From the NCBI GenBank assembly GCA_015056575.1, contig SVGA01000001.1:186001-250000 (forward strand): a DNA stretch of 64,000 nt. The letters run 5' to 3'. Made by a program: the position numbers and the translations under genes. The notes beneath the pieces are model-generated. The model was given only the letters and a program-made list of their open reading frames with translations. It searched no databases and was not told the origin of the DNA. Positions within the stretch are counted from its first letter, which is position 1, and each line of letters starts with the position of its first letter. This DNA is from Butyrivibrio sp. GTDB lineage: Bacteria > Bacillota > Clostridia > Lachnospirales > Lachnospiraceae. Positions 26,355 to 35,685 of the stretch are shown in pieces.

Positions 26355-27788
26355 ATGTCTACAGACCGTTACAGCAGCCCATTATCGGAGAGATATGCAA
26401 GTAAGGAGATGCAATACATCTTTTCCCAGGATATGAAGTTCAGGACCTGGAGAAGACTCTGGATCGCCCTTGCTGAGATTGAGAAAGAGCTTGGCCTTAA
26501 CATAACCGATGAGCAGATCGAGGAACTGAAGGCTCATCAGGACGATATCAATTACGAAGTGGCAAGAGCCAGAGAGAAGGAAGTCCGCCACGACGTTATG
26601 AGCCACGTATATGCATACGGCCAGCAGTGTCCCAAGGCCAAGGGGATCATTCATCTTGGCGCCACCAGCTGCTACGTAGGAGACAACACGGACATCATCA
26701 TCATGACCGAGGGTCTTAAGCTGGTCCGCAAAAAACTCGTCAACGTCATCAATGAACTGGCAGGTTTTGCAGACAAGTACAAGGATCAGCCTACTCTCGG
26801 ATTTACACATTTTCAGCCGGCACAGCCTACCACAGTGGGCAAAAGAGCCTGCTTATGGCTTCAGGATTTCACCATGGATCTGGAGGACCTTGACTTTGTC
26901 CTTGATAACATGAAGCTTCTTGGCTCAAAAGGAACCACCGGAACACAGGCTTCTTTCCTGGAACTCTTCGACGGAGACCTCACAAAGGTAGACAGACTCG
27001 ATCCCATGCTTGCACAGAAGATGGGCTTTAAGGGATGCATGGCAGTTTCGGGCCAGACTTACAGCCGCAAGGTGGACATGAAAGTGATAAACGTTCTTGC
27101 AGGCATCTGCTCATCAGCAACCAAGATGGCTCAGGACATAAGACTTCTGCAGCACCTCAAAGAGGTGGAGGAGCCATTTGAGAAGAGTCAGATCGGTTCT
27201 TCCGCAATGGCTTACAAGCGCAATCCCATGAGAAGTGAGAGAATCTGTTCCCTTTCAAGATATGTGATCACAGATATGCTCAATCCCGCTATCACAGAGG
27301 TTTCCCAGTGGTTTGAGAGAACCCTTGACGATTCTGCCAACAAGAGGCTTTCAATTCCCGAGGGCTTCCTTGCAACAGACGGTGTTCTTGACCTGTGCAT
27401 CAATGTAGTTGACGGACTTGTGGTTTATCCCAAGGTTATCGAGAAACACATGCTCGCCGAGCTTCCTTTCATGGCTACAGAGAACATCATGATGGATGCG
27501 GTTAAGGCAGGCGGTGACAGACAGGAGCTTCACGAGAGGATAAGAGAGCTTTCCATGGAAGCTGGCAGGACTGTTAAGGTTGAAGGTAAGGAGAATAATC
27601 TCCTGGAGCTTATCGCGGCCGATCCCGCCTTCCATTTGAGTCTTGAAGAGCTTCAGGCATCCATGGATCCCAAGAGGTACGTGGGATGCAGTTCTCATCA
27701 GGTGGATAAATTCCTTGCTGAAGTCGTTAAACCGATCATCGAGGCTAATAAGGAGGATCTTGGTCTGTCAGCCGAGATCAATGTATAA
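26355..27788 (+). CDS. purB: Adenylosuccinate lyase
   Basis: It cleaves SAICAR and adenylosuccinate to release fumarate, acting twice in purine synthesis. The 477-aa length and the signature [20 protein letters not shown] (family SSxMPxKxNP; here Pro is Ala) identify the fumarase/aspartase superfamily; the opening [16 protein letters not shown] is typical of PurB. ATG 26355 has CAGGAGGAG upstream, better than the ATG at 26331. A hairpin GGGATTG/CAATCCC lies at 26281-26310 between purF and purB without a T-run. The stop is followed 4 bp later by the metF start, so the genes are coupled. Confidence 0.95.
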   Translation: MSTDRYSSPLSERYASKEMQYIFSQDMKFRTWRRLWIALAEIEKELGLNITDEQIEELKAHQDDINYEVARAREKEVRHDVMSHVYAYGQQCPKAKGIIHLGATSCYVGDNTDIIIMTEGLKLVRKKLVNVINELAGFADKYKDQPTLGFTHFQPAQPTTVGKRACLWLQDFTMDLEDLDFVLDNMKLLGSKGTTGTQASFLELFDGDLTKVDRLDPMLAQKMGFKGCMAVSGQTYSRKVDMKVINVLAGICSSATKMAQDIRLLQHLKEVEEPFEKSQIGSSAMAYKRNPMRSERICSLSRYVITDMLNPAITEVSQWFERTLDDSANKRLSIPEGFLATDGVLDLCINVVDGLVVYPKVIEKHMLAELPFMATENIMMDAVKAGGDRQELHERIRELSMEAGRTVKVEGKENNLLELIAADPAFHLSLEELQASMDPKRYVGCSSHQVDKFLAEVVKPIIEANKEDLGLSAEINV

Positions 27789-27792
27789 TATT

Positions 27793-28656
27793 ATGAAGAT
27801 AAAAGACCTTTTTAAGAATAAAGAAGTAACGCTATCCTTCGAGGTTTTTCCGCCCAAAACCGATGAGGGGTATGAAGCAGTGGAGAAGGCGGCTTCCGAA
27901 ATTGCTGCTCTTAGGCCTGATTTCATGAGTGTTACCTATGGCGCCGGCGGCGGAACCAGCAAGAATACCGGAAATATTGCGGCTGACCTTCAGGACAAGT
28001 ACGGCGTTCCCGTGCTTGCTCACCTTACCTGCGTATCCTCTACCAGGGACCTGGTAAAGGAAGTGATCAAAAGCTACAAAGAAAAAGGCATCGAAAACAT
28101 CATGGCCCTTAGGGGAGATATCCCCAAGGAGGGCAGGACCATCTTTGACTACAACCATGCCACAGAGCTTATCTATGATATCAAGTCTTTGGATGAGAGC
28201 TTCTGCATCGGCGGAGCCTGCTATCCCGAGGGACACGTTGAGTGTGAAAGGCAGTCCGAGGACATAATCCACCTCAAGGAAAAGGTGGACGCCGGATGCG
28301 ACTTCCTGACAACCCAGATGTTCTTTGATAACTCAACTCTCTATCAGTTTCTGTACAGGATCAGGGAGAAGGGTATCGAAGTTCCCGTTGTTCCCGGCAT
28401 CATGCCCATTACCAACAAGAGACAGGTGGCAAGGAGTGTCGCTCTTTCAGGTTCCACCATACCTCAGAAGATGAAGATCATGGTAGACCGCTTTGCTGAT
28501 GACCCCGAGAAACTCAAAGAAGCAGGGATCATCTATGCCAGTGACCAGATCATCGACCTTATATCCAACGGCGTAAGCCACATACACGTGTATTCTATGA
28601 ACAAACCCGATATTGCGGAAGGCATCATGAGAAACCTTTCCACCATCATCAGGTAA
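27793..28656 (+). CDS. metF: 5,10-methylenetetrahydrofolate reductase
   Basis: The 287-aa flavoprotein reduces 5,10-methylene-THF to 5-methyl-THF for methionine synthesis and, in acetogenic clostridia, for C1 metabolism. The pattern SFEVFPPKTDEG near the start, then VTYGAGGGTSKNT, the ALRGD motif in ENIMALRGDIP and the TTQMFFDN strand are MTHFR hallmarks. Two in-frame ATGs (27781 and 27793) are possible; I prefer 27793 because MKIKDLFKNKEVTLSFEVFP matches the usual N-terminus. Neither has a strong ribosome site, consistent with coupling to purB. It is followed after 18 bp by moxR. Confidence 0.93.
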   Translation: MKIKDLFKNKEVTLSFEVFPPKTDEGYEAVEKAASEIAALRPDFMSVTYGAGGGTSKNTGNIAADLQDKYGVPVLAHLTCVSSTRDLVKEVIKSYKEKGIENIMALRGDIPKEGRTIFDYNHATELIYDIKSLDESFCIGGACYPEGHVECERQSEDIIHLKEKVDAGCDFLTTQMFFDNSTLYQFLYRIREKGIEVPVVPGIMPITNKRQVARSVALSGSTIPQKMKIMVDRFADDPEKLKEAGIIYASDQIIDLISNGVSHIHVYSMNKPDIAEGIMRNLSTIIR

Positions 28657-28674
28657 AAGAATTGGAGATTTAAA

Positions 28675-29700
28675 ATGGACGTTAATAACAATATGAACAA
28701 TCAGCCTCAGAACAGGGAAGATATTTCCGAGGCGGATTTCCTCTATTCCCAGGAAGTTATAGGAAAGCTTTCTTCCTACTTTGATGCCAAGGTTGTGGGA
28801 CAACAGCAGCTGAAGTTTTCACTGATCGGTTCCATCATTGCCGACGGACATATCCTTATCGAGTCTGTGCCCGGTCTTGCCAAGACCACTGCTGCTAAGG
28901 CAATCTCAGATGCGGTAGAGGGTAAATTCGCCAGGATCCAGTGCACACCGGATCTTTTACCCGGTGATATCATCGGAACCCAGATCTACAACCAGGCTAC
29001 AGGCAAGTTTGAGAATATCCTCGGCCCTGTATTTGCCAACTTCGTGCTTCTTGATGAGGTAAACCGTTCCAGCGCCAAGACCCAGTCAGCGATGCTGGAA
29101 GCCATGCAGGAGAAACAGGTTACCATCGGCGGCAAGTCCTATCGCATGCCTGAGGATATCTTTATTGTAATAGCAACCCAGAACCCCATCGAGCAGGAGG
29201 GTACCTATCCCCTGTCCGAGGCCCAGACCGATAGATTCCTGATAAAAGAGGTAATAACATACCCCACAGCTGCGGAGGAAGTGGAAATCCTTAACAGGAT
29301 TGAGACGGGAGCTATTGCCAATGTTGCTCCTCCCGTTCTTAGCATCAAGGATGTGGATAAGGTTCAGGCCATCGCTGAAAAAGTATATGTGGATGATGCC
29401 ATCAAGTGGTATATCTCAAGCATTGTGGTAGCCAGCAGACGAGCTGCCCAGATCCAGGGCCTTGAGCTTGGCAAGTACGTCAGGATCGGTGCCAGCCCCA
29501 GAGCTTCCATTGCCTTCCTTAAGATGGCAAAGGCTGTAGCACTTATCCAGGGAAGAACCTATGTAACTCCCGAGGATGTCAAGCAGGTTAGCCACCAGGT
29601 ACTCCGTCACAGGATCGGCCTCAACTATTCAGCGGTTGCGGACAACGTTCCTGTGGAAGCAGTTATCGATGCTATTGTAAATTCAGTGAAGGCACCCTGA
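28675..29700 (+). CDS. MoxR-family AAA+ ATPase
   Basis: A 341-aa AAA+ protein. The nucleotide site is visible: the Walker-A-like ESVPGLAKTTAAKAIS (MoxR variant), Walker B FVLLDEVNRS, and sensor TQNPIEQEGTYPLSEAQTDR. MoxR ATPases act as chaperones that help mature partner complexes with von Willebrand (MIDAS) proteins, which are exactly the downstream genes here. ATG follows TTGGAGATTTAAA, and the TGA overlaps the next ATG (29698-29702). It heads the Bat-like module but is only 18 bp from metF, so it may also be read from the purF promoter. Confidence 0.93.
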   Translation: MDVNNNMNNQPQNREDISEADFLYSQEVIGKLSSYFDAKVVGQQQLKFSLIGSIIADGHILIESVPGLAKTTAAKAISDAVEGKFARIQCTPDLLPGDIIGTQIYNQATGKFENILGPVFANFVLLDEVNRSSAKTQSAMLEAMQEKQVTIGGKSYRMPEDIFIVIATQNPIEQEGTYPLSEAQTDRFLIKEVITYPTAAEEVEILNRIETGAIANVAPPVLSIKDVDKVQAIAEKVYVDDAIKWYISSIVVASRRAAQIQGLELGKYVRIGASPRASIAFLKMAKAVALIQGRTYVTPEDVKQVSHQVLRHRIGLNYSAVADNVPVEAVIDAIVNSVKAP

Positions 29701-30581
29701 TGAAAATAGATTACGAATACCTATCCAAGATACGAAGGGCGGTAGCTCTTTATACAAATAAAAAGACCTCCAACATTCTGGACGGTGATTTCCATTCCCT
29801 CCACAGGGGCAGAAGCATGGAGTTTGATGACCTCAAGGAATACATGGTAGGTGACGATGTCCACGACATAGACTGGAAATCATCATCGAGAATGGGAACC
29901 ATCCTGGTCCGCAGATATATGACGGACAGGCGCCACAATGTTATGTTCATATGCGACAGAGGCAGCAAGATGCAGGGAGATACGGCATCGGCCGAGGCCA
30001 AGAAGGAACTGATGCTGATGACCTTCGGGACTTTGGCCTATATTGTCGGAAGAAACGGTGCCGACTACGCCATGGCTTATCCCGGTGAAGGAAGCTCATC
30101 CATAAGCTACTTTAAGTCCGGAACCGAACATCTCGAGAAGCTGCTTTACGACTACGAGAGTAAGATCACCTCTGATGTTGATCATACAATAGTGGATACA
30201 TTAAACGAGGTCCTCAATACTGTCCGTAAGAAAATGATCATCTTTTTGCTGACTGATATTGAAGGACTTTCCCTGCTTTCAGAGGGCACCGTCAGAAGTG
30301 TTGCCTCAAGCCACGATCTTCTTATAATCAATGTGGAGGATGCCTTCCTTACAGGGGACAATGTTTTTGACACAGAGCTTTCAAGATATGAAAGATTCTT
30401 TTTATCTCACAGTAAGGCTCTTCACCTTGAGGAAGTAAGGCAGAGGGAGGCCATTATCGGCAATACTTCCGAAATCTGCAAGCGCAACAGAGCGGCTCTT
30501 ATGACGCTCTCATCTGAGGAAGATATAATAGGCAGAACAGTGGATCTGCTTGAAAGGTACAGAAATGGTTACTACGGTTGA
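29700..30581 (+). CDS. DUF58-family protein (von Willebrand-like)
   Basis: This 293-aa cytoplasmic protein shows the DUF58 core: LHRGRSMEFDDLKEYMVGDD followed by DIDWKSSSRMG and the strand VMFICDRGSKM, which replaces the usual MIDAS DxSxS with DRGSK. DUF58 proteins pair with MoxR and VWA proteins in Bat-like loci. It overlaps moxR by one base and its 3' end overlaps the next start by 17 bp, so expression is tightly coupled. Exact biochemical role unknown. Confidence 0.88.
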   Translation: MKIDYEYLSKIRRAVALYTNKKTSNILDGDFHSLHRGRSMEFDDLKEYMVGDDVHDIDWKSSSRMGTILVRRYMTDRRHNVMFICDRGSKMQGDTASAEAKKELMLMTFGTLAYIVGRNGADYAMAYPGEGSSSISYFKSGTEHLEKLLYDYESKITSDVDHTIVDTLNEVLNTVRKKMIIFLLTDIEGLSLLSEGTVRSVASSHDLLIINVEDAFLTGDNVFDTELSRYERFFLSHSKALHLEEVRQREAIIGNTSEICKRNRAALMTLSSEEDIIGRTVDLLERYRNGYYG

Positions 30582-31062
30582 ATTGCAGGCCCCATTTTCA
30601 TATAGCTGGTGGGTCTATCTGATAGTTGCGGTGATCCTTATTGCAGCCCTCGCGATCGTTATTTATGTGATCCTGAGTCTTGTGAAGATATTTAGGACCA
30701 AAAAGGAGGCACCTTTGACGCCTCGTCATATAAGGCTCACTCCCGAAAGGCTTGACAGGCTCAGGAAGGAATATATCAGCAAGGTGCATGATATACAGGT
30801 GGCCTATTCTGCAGGAAGAATGGACAAAAGAGACGGCTACCAGCGTCTTTCTGCTGAGATAAGAGGTTTTGTCCACGAAGCTACCGGGATTAACGTTGAG
30901 AATTACACTATTAAAGAAGTTAAGGCCATGGGCATCAGAAAGCTTGACGAGTTGATGGAAGAGTACTATGTGCCTGAGTTTGCCGAAGACGAAAAGGGTA
31001 AGGACAAGGATCTTGTTAAATCCTGTCAGGCGGCAATGGGAGTTATCAAATCATGGAACTGA
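30565..31062 (+). CDS. Small single-pass membrane protein of the Bat-like locus
   Basis: I use ATG 30565 (inside the DUF58 tail) rather than TTG 30550. The 165-aa product has one membrane helix at about residues 13-40 (YLIVAVILIAALAIVIYVIL) followed by a soluble helical region with LDRLRKEYISKVHDIQVAYS. It corresponds by position to the DUF4381-like/BatD-adjacent small protein often found between DUF58 and VWA genes. It overlaps the next gene by 10 bp. Function unknown. Confidence 0.75.
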   Translation: MVTTVELQAPFSYSWWVYLIVAVILIAALAIVIYVILSLVKIFRTKKEAPLTPRHIRLTPERLDRLRKEYISKVHDIQVAYSAGRMDKRDGYQRLSAEIRGFVHEATGINVENYTIKEVKAMGIRKLDELMEEYYVPEFAEDEKGKDKDLVKSCQAAMGVIKSWN

Positions 31063-32168
31063 AGTTAATGTATGAGAAGTTCCTGATCATCAGCCTTTTT
31101 GTGCTGGTGGCGGGACTGATTGTTCTGTTTTTTATACACAGAAAAAGAACCGGTATATATACCGGGGGTACCAAAGCGGCCAATACGTCCAGGATCAAAA
31201 ACTCTCCTCTGTACCGCTCTCTGACCATAAGATACAGTATTTTATCAGCGGTTATGCTGGCGGGGATCATTGGCAGTATTGTGGCGGGTCTTTTCCTTAT
31301 AGCAAGGCCCTACAGAACCGACGACACTGTCAGCGGAGTCAAGAAAAGAGATATCATCCTCTGCCTGGATGTTTCCTATTCCCTGTATGATCTGAATTCT
31401 GAGATAACTGATTATCTTAAGGGAGTTGTTGCGGGACTTGAGGGAGACAGGTTCGGAATAAGCATTTTCAATACTTCTTCCGTTACCTACGTTCCCCTGA
31501 CTGATGACTACGACTATGTCATCGACAGACTGGATGAACTCAACGATTACTTCAAGATGCAGAAGGAGTATTATGAGGATTATTATCTTGTGTACGATGA
31601 CCTTAGATATGTCCCGGATGATAAATCGGAAAGACTCAAGGAACTGAACGAGAGGTTGGATTATTTTGAGGCGGGAACTCTTTACGACAACTGGTACAGA
31701 GGATCCTCCCTCATTGGAGAAGGCCTGGGAACCGCCTTATACTCTTTTCCCTATCTTGGTAATTCCGAGAGGACGAGAGTTATCATCATGAGCACAGACA
31801 ATGAGCTCAATGCCTACGGAAGAGAGGTCATCAATCTTCAGGAAGCGGCAAATTACTGCAAGAAGAACAAGGTTACCGTGTTCGGCATCTTCCCTTCTGA
31901 GGAGAAGTTCTATCAGCCTGAAGAGTACAGCTACTCATCGTGTCTTAACGGCTTTAAAACTGCGGTGGAGACCACCGGGGGCAAGTTCTACGTAAGAACT
32001 CCAAGCCTTCCCGTTTCTTCCATTGTTCAGGATATCCAGAAGCAGGAGGCCATGATGGTCAAGGTTGTTATGACCAGGCAGACCGTGGATCTTCCGGAGA
32101 TTCCCTATATTATTTTGATTATTTGTCTTGCACTGGCTTGCACGACAGGATTGGTGTTACAGAAATGA
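31053..32168 (+). CDS. VWA-domain membrane protein, BatA-like
   Basis: A 371-aa protein with N-terminal membrane helices (about 9-28 and 65-90), a von Willebrand A domain (about 100-310) and a C-terminal helix (about 350-368). The MIDAS motif is slightly altered: DIILCLDVSYSLYD (DxSxS present as DVSYS). Such proteins bind divalent cations and protein ligands at the membrane and pair with MoxR. It overlaps both neighbours by 4-10 bp, a compact operon. The companion VWA gene follows directly. Confidence 0.88.
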   Translation: MELKLMYEKFLIISLFVLVAGLIVLFFIHRKRTGIYTGGTKAANTSRIKNSPLYRSLTIRYSILSAVMLAGIIGSIVAGLFLIARPYRTDDTVSGVKKRDIILCLDVSYSLYDLNSEITDYLKGVVAGLEGDRFGISIFNTSSVTYVPLTDDYDYVIDRLDELNDYFKMQKEYYEDYYLVYDDLRYVPDDKSERLKELNERLDYFEAGTLYDNWYRGSSLIGEGLGTALYSFPYLGNSERTRVIIMSTDNELNAYGREVINLQEAANYCKKNKVTVFGIFPSEEKFYQPEEYSYSSCLNGFKTAVETTGGKFYVRTPSLPVSSIVQDIQKQEAMMVKVVMTRQTVDLPEIPYIILIICLALACTTGLVLQK

Positions 32169-33124
32169 AGTTTCAGCCTATTTTACCCATGGGAGCGCTG
32201 GTGGCGGGCACTGCACTGCTGTTTGCCCTCACTGCGTTTCTCATTATCAACAACAAGGCTCACAGAGCTGACAAGATCGGAACCCTGATACGGCTATCCC
32301 TGATATATGCTCTGGCTTTTCTGGTGGGAGCAAGGCCCTGCATTGTGGAGAGCCAGTATGAGTTTGCCACCAAGAATCTGGACGTATTGTTTGTCATCGA
32401 CAATACCATAAGTATGTGGGCCCAGGATTACAACGGCAGTAAGACCAGAATGAGCGGTGTTACAGCCGACGCTAATTACATTATCGATGAGCTGGCCGGC
32501 AGTAACTTCGGTCTGGTGACCTTTGATGACAGCGCCCATGTGCTGTCACCCTTCACTCAGGATCTGGAGTATATAAGGGATCTTATGGATACCTTTGCTA
32601 TGCCTGACAGCTACTACGCCAAGGGCAGTGATCTGTCAATTCCCTACCAGGATATAGAGGCTCTTCTTTTGTCCTCCCAAAAAAAGGAGAACAGGAAGAC
32701 CATTGTTTTCTATATAAGTGACGGCGAGATCACCAACGGCAGACAGCTCAAGGATTATTCGGAACTGGCACAGTACATAGATTCAGGATTGGTCATGGGC
32801 TACGGCAGCGAAAATGGGGGGAAGATGAAAGACAACTATGGCTATGTCTACGATTACGCCACCCATAAGGATGCCATATCCCGTCTCGATGAGAGTAATC
32901 TTAAGGCCATTGCCGGGCAGCTGGGACTTGAGTATGAGAACATGAACAGTGGAAAAGAGGCGCTTAAGGGCCGGATCCAGATCATCAAGGAGTCAAGTAA
33001 GACTGTGATAGAAAGCGGCCAGGGAGCGGAGATCACCAGAGATCTCTATTACTTCTTTGCAATGCCGCTGGTTCTCATGATACTTATCGAGCTGTTCATG
33101 ATAACCAGAAGAGGGAGGTTATAA
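32165..33124 (+). CDS. VWA-domain membrane protein, BatB-like
   Basis: ATG 32165 overlaps the preceding TGA by 4 bp (ATGA) and is better than the ATG at 32123. The 319-aa protein has two N-terminal helices (about 9-30 and 41-58), a VWA domain (about 70-275) and a C-terminal helix near 295-312. The MIDAS reads VLFVIDNTISMW (DxTxS rather than DxSxS), so metal binding may be weaker or altered. Second VWA partner of the MoxR system. Confidence 0.88.
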   Translation: MKFQPILPMGALVAGTALLFALTAFLIINNKAHRADKIGTLIRLSLIYALAFLVGARPCIVESQYEFATKNLDVLFVIDNTISMWAQDYNGSKTRMSGVTADANYIIDELAGSNFGLVTFDDSAHVLSPFTQDLEYIRDLMDTFAMPDSYYAKGSDLSIPYQDIEALLLSSQKKENRKTIVFYISDGEITNGRQLKDYSELAQYIDSGLVMGYGSENGGKMKDNYGYVYDYATHKDAISRLDESNLKAIAGQLGLEYENMNSGKEALKGRIQIIKESSKTVIESGQGAEITRDLYYFFAMPLVLMILIELFMITRRGRL

Positions 33125-33127
33125 GCC

Positions 33128-33901
33128 ATGAAAAAAATACCTCTTAGAATGTACTTCTACGGAATAGTGGGACTGATTCTTCTTTTGCTTGGCATTTATC
33201 AAGCAGTAAGACTTGGAACGAACATGTCCTTTGTCAGTGCTTACAATAGGGGAGAATTCAAAACAGAGGCTGAGAGCAAGCTTCTGAAGTACAATTTCCC
33301 GGAGAGTTATCTTCCCTATTATAATCTGGGAAATGGCGCCTACAAGCAGGGGGATTACAATGCGGCTGTAGGCCATTATACCGAGGCTTTAAAGCAGCAT
33401 CCCACTGAGGAAAAAGAGTGTGACATCAGAGTCAACCTTGCTCTTTCCCTTTGCAATACCATTGATTTCAATAACCTTACCAGTCAGGACAAGATAGATA
33501 CGGCACTGTTTATACTGTATAAAGCAAGGGATATACTTCTTGAGAAGGGATGCGCTACAGATGAAGGTGAGCCCGGACATGATGCGGATGCCCAGCAGCT
33601 CAAGGAAGATATAGACAGGATGATCGAACAGCTCAAGAATCCCGATCAGAATAACAGCAGTCAGGATCAACAGGATCAGAGCAACAGCAGTGATTCTGAA
33701 GAAAACTCCGGTGAAGATTCCAAACCTTCCGACAAGGAGAAGAAGGTCCAGAAGGAACTGGAGGAAAACAAGAAGAATGCTCTCGAGGACAGAAAAGATC
33801 AGCGGGATACCATGGAGAAGTGGGGCGACTACATAGGCGGAAATCCCGAGGGAGATGAGGAAGGCGGCTACGGCTCTGACTACAATAACAGTCCCTGGTA
33901 A
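33128..33901 (+). CDS. TPR protein with low-complexity tail, BatC/E-like
   Basis: This 257-aa protein has an N-terminal membrane anchor (about 10-28, YFYGIVGLILLLLGIYQAV) and TPR repeats around YLPYYNLGNGAYKQGDYNAA (about 58-95). The C-terminal third (about 170-245) is Gln/Asn/Ser-rich, then Lys/Glu-rich, and ends GGYGSDYNNSPW. The layout matches BatC/BatE-like TPR proteins of this locus type. The SD is weak, and it starts 4 bp after the VWA gene, so it is the last gene of the operon. Confidence 0.82.
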   Translation: MKKIPLRMYFYGIVGLILLLLGIYQAVRLGTNMSFVSAYNRGEFKTEAESKLLKYNFPESYLPYYNLGNGAYKQGDYNAAVGHYTEALKQHPTEEKECDIRVNLALSLCNTIDFNNLTSQDKIDTALFILYKARDILLEKGCATDEGEPGHDADAQQLKEDIDRMIEQLKNPDQNNSSQDQQDQSNSSDSEENSGEDSKPSDKEKKVQKELEENKKNALEDRKDQRDTMEKWGDYIGGNPEGDEEGGYGSDYNNSPW

Positions 33902-33952
33902 AGATACAAGGTTTTATGGCAAAAAATTTTTTAGATAAACGGAGGTAATAAA

Positions 33953-34474
33953 ATGGCACAGAACCCAATAGTAACAATCACAATGGAAAACGGAGATGTG
34001 ATGAAGGCTGAGCTCTATCCTGAGATCGCCCCCAACACAGTAAACAACTTTATCTCACTTATCAATAAGCATTTCTACGACGGACTTATTTTCCACAGAG
34101 TGATCCGCGGCTTCATGCTTCAGGGTGGAGATCCCGAGGGAAGCGGAATGGGCGGCCCGGGCTACGGGATCAAGGGAGAGTTCTCCAGCAACGGATTTAA
34201 GAATGACCTTAAGCACACTGAGGGAGTTCTTTCAATGGCCCGCTCCATGATGCCCAACTCAGCAGGCTCTCAGTTCTTTATCATGCACAAGACTTCACCT
34301 CATCTTGACGGTGACTACGCTGCATTCGGTAAGGTCATTGAGGGACTTGAAGTGGTTAACTCTATTGCAGAGACAGAGACAGACTGGAATGACCGTCCCG
34401 TAAAGGATCAGGTTATGAAGACTGTTACCGTTGAGACTTTCGGTGTTGACTATCCTGAGCCTGAAACTGTTTGA
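33953..34474 (+). CDS. Cyclophilin-type peptidyl-prolyl isomerase
   Basis: The 173-aa protein contains the cyclophilin core: FHRVIRGFMLQGGDPEGSGM (the catalytic Arg and Gln/Gly-rich loop), then SMARSMMPNSAGSQFFIM and HLDGDYAAFGKVIEG. No signal peptide is seen, so it is cytoplasmic. It has its own strong site (ACGGAGGTAATAAA ATG) and an AT-rich gap after the Bat-like operon, so it may be separately transcribed. It accelerates prolyl isomerisation during folding. Confidence 0.93.
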   Translation: MAQNPIVTITMENGDVMKAELYPEIAPNTVNNFISLINKHFYDGLIFHRVIRGFMLQGGDPEGSGMGGPGYGIKGEFSSNGFKNDLKHTEGVLSMARSMMPNSAGSQFFIMHKTSPHLDGDYAAFGKVIEGLEVVNSIAETETDWNDRPVKDQVMKTVTVETFGVDYPEPETV

Positions 34475-34499
34475 ACCTGATGAGGGTCTTTCGAATCTG

Positions 34500-34692
34500 G
34501 TTCGAACGTTGTTCCGGCGAGTGCTTTGGCACGAGAGCAGAACTTCCTTATGACGTAAATAAATTCTAAATGCATGGCAAACTCCCCCGGAACCGAAGTT
34601 CCGGGGGAGTTTTTATGGGTTTATGTTTATATAAATGTATTAACAAGGAAGTTCTGCTCTCACGCTTCGCGTTCGCCAGAACACGTTCGAAC
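34500..34692. repeat. Imperfect inverted repeat flanking a terminator hairpin
   Basis: The left arm 34500-34549 is the reverse complement of 34645-34692: GTTCGAACGT at the outside and GAGAGCAGAACTTCCTT (17 bp exact) at the inside, with mismatches between. The loop holds the strong hairpin at 34580-34610. The architecture resembles the giant palindrome at 3084-3730: long imperfect arms with a terminator-like hairpin at the apex. It lies between a plus-strand gene end and a minus-strand gene end. Confidence 0.8.
34579..34615. terminator. Strong terminator between the cyclophilin and sugar-transport genes
   Basis: ACTCCCCCGGAAC / GTTCCGGGGGAGT closes a CGAA tetraloop and is followed by TTTTA on the plus strand; the minus strand has a short T-run too. 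It would serve the cyclophilin gene and possibly the convergent permease. Confidence 0.85.
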
Positions 34693-34815
34693 TAGCTTCG
34701 GCAAAACCTCAGCAAAGTGCTCTGCTCTGGGATTCTCACTAGGCTCGACAATACCTCGCCAAGTGTTCACCCATGGCTCGCACTAAGCTCGAAAGAACCT
34801 CGCTAAGTGCTCTGC
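34693..34815. repeat. Degenerate ~45-50 bp direct repeats
   Basis: Three diverged copies of a word like AACCTCGCTAAGTGCTCTGC occur at about 34705-34728, 34751-34772 and 34796-34818, interleaved with CTCG-rich spacers (GGCTCGACAAT, AAGCTCGAAAG). They abut the inverted repeat at 34500-34692 and share its GAGCAGA-type words. No gene seen. Confidence 0.5.
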
Positions 34816-35685
34816 TCAACCCTTTACCGCTCCCTCGATCATTCCTTCCATGATCTGTTTCTGTGCAATAAGGAAGATGATGATCATGGGAATGATGGCA
34901 AGCAGTGCGGCGGGAAGGATCCTGTCCCAACGCTTTACGTATGATCCGACGAATTTCTGAATGGCAATGGGAATTGTCATTACTTTACCGTTCTGACCAA
35001 GCATCATTGAAGGCAGAAGATAGTCGTTCCAGATCCACATTCCGTTAAGGATAGTAACTGTTGTGATAACAGGTGTCAGCAGAGGGAAGATGATCTGGAA
35101 GAAAGTCTGCTCAGGAGAACATCCGTCGATTGAAGCAGCTTCTTCAAGGTCGAAGGGTACACCCTTGATGAAACCTACAAGAATGAATACCGTCATGGCT
35201 CCGCCGAATCCCAGGTATGCGAATACGATACCGGGTACTGACTGGAGCATCGGGAAACCGATGAACTTACCTACATCACGGAAGGTAGAAATAAGCGGAA
35301 GCATAACTACCTGGAAAGGAATGATCATTGATGCGATGAAGGTGAAGTAAATAACTGTTGACCAGGCGGTCTTGTTACGGCAGATAACCCATGCTGCCAT
35401 GGCTCCGAACAATGCCAGAAGAACCAGAGACAGAACAGTGATGAGTGCCGAGAATCCAAAGGAGCGCCAGAACAGGAAGTTGGGATCGTTAATAACTTCA
35501 TGTACGTTGAATCTGAACTGGCCAAAACTCATTCCGTTAAAGCTGACAGGATTTGAGGTGATATCCGATGTCTCTTTTGCCGAGTTGATCACCAGCAGGA
35601 AGAACGGGAACAATACATATATTGCAACGATAACTGCTATGATCATTCTGATCACTACTGAAGACGTTTTCTCTTTGGTATGCAT
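34816..35685 (-). CDS. ABC sugar transporter permease, MalG-like
   Basis: The 289-aa inner-membrane protein has six predicted helices and the EAA loop LEEAASIDGCSPEQTFFQII, the docking site for the ATPase. It belongs to the CUT1 carbohydrate uptake family (MalG/UgpE/MsmG type). It overlaps the upstream MalF-like gene by one base. No ATPase is in this operon; CUT1 systems of Firmicutes often share a distant MsmX-type ATPase. Substrate unknown, though neighbouring sucrose phosphorylase suggests a disaccharide. Confidence 0.92.
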   Translation of the reverse strand: MHTKEKTSSVVIRMIIAVIVAIYVLFPFFLLVINSAKETSDITSNPVSFNGMSFGQFRFNVHEVINDPNFLFWRSFGFSALITVLSLVLLALFGAMAAWVICRNKTAWSTVIYFTFIASMIIPFQVVMLPLISTFRDVGKFIGFPMLQSVPGIVFAYLGFGGAMTVFILVGFIKGVPFDLEEAASIDGCSPEQTFFQIIFPLLTPVITTVTILNGMWIWNDYLLPSMMLGQNGKVMTIPIAIQKFVGSYVKRWDRILPAALLAIIPMIIIFLIAQKQIMEGMIEGAVKG

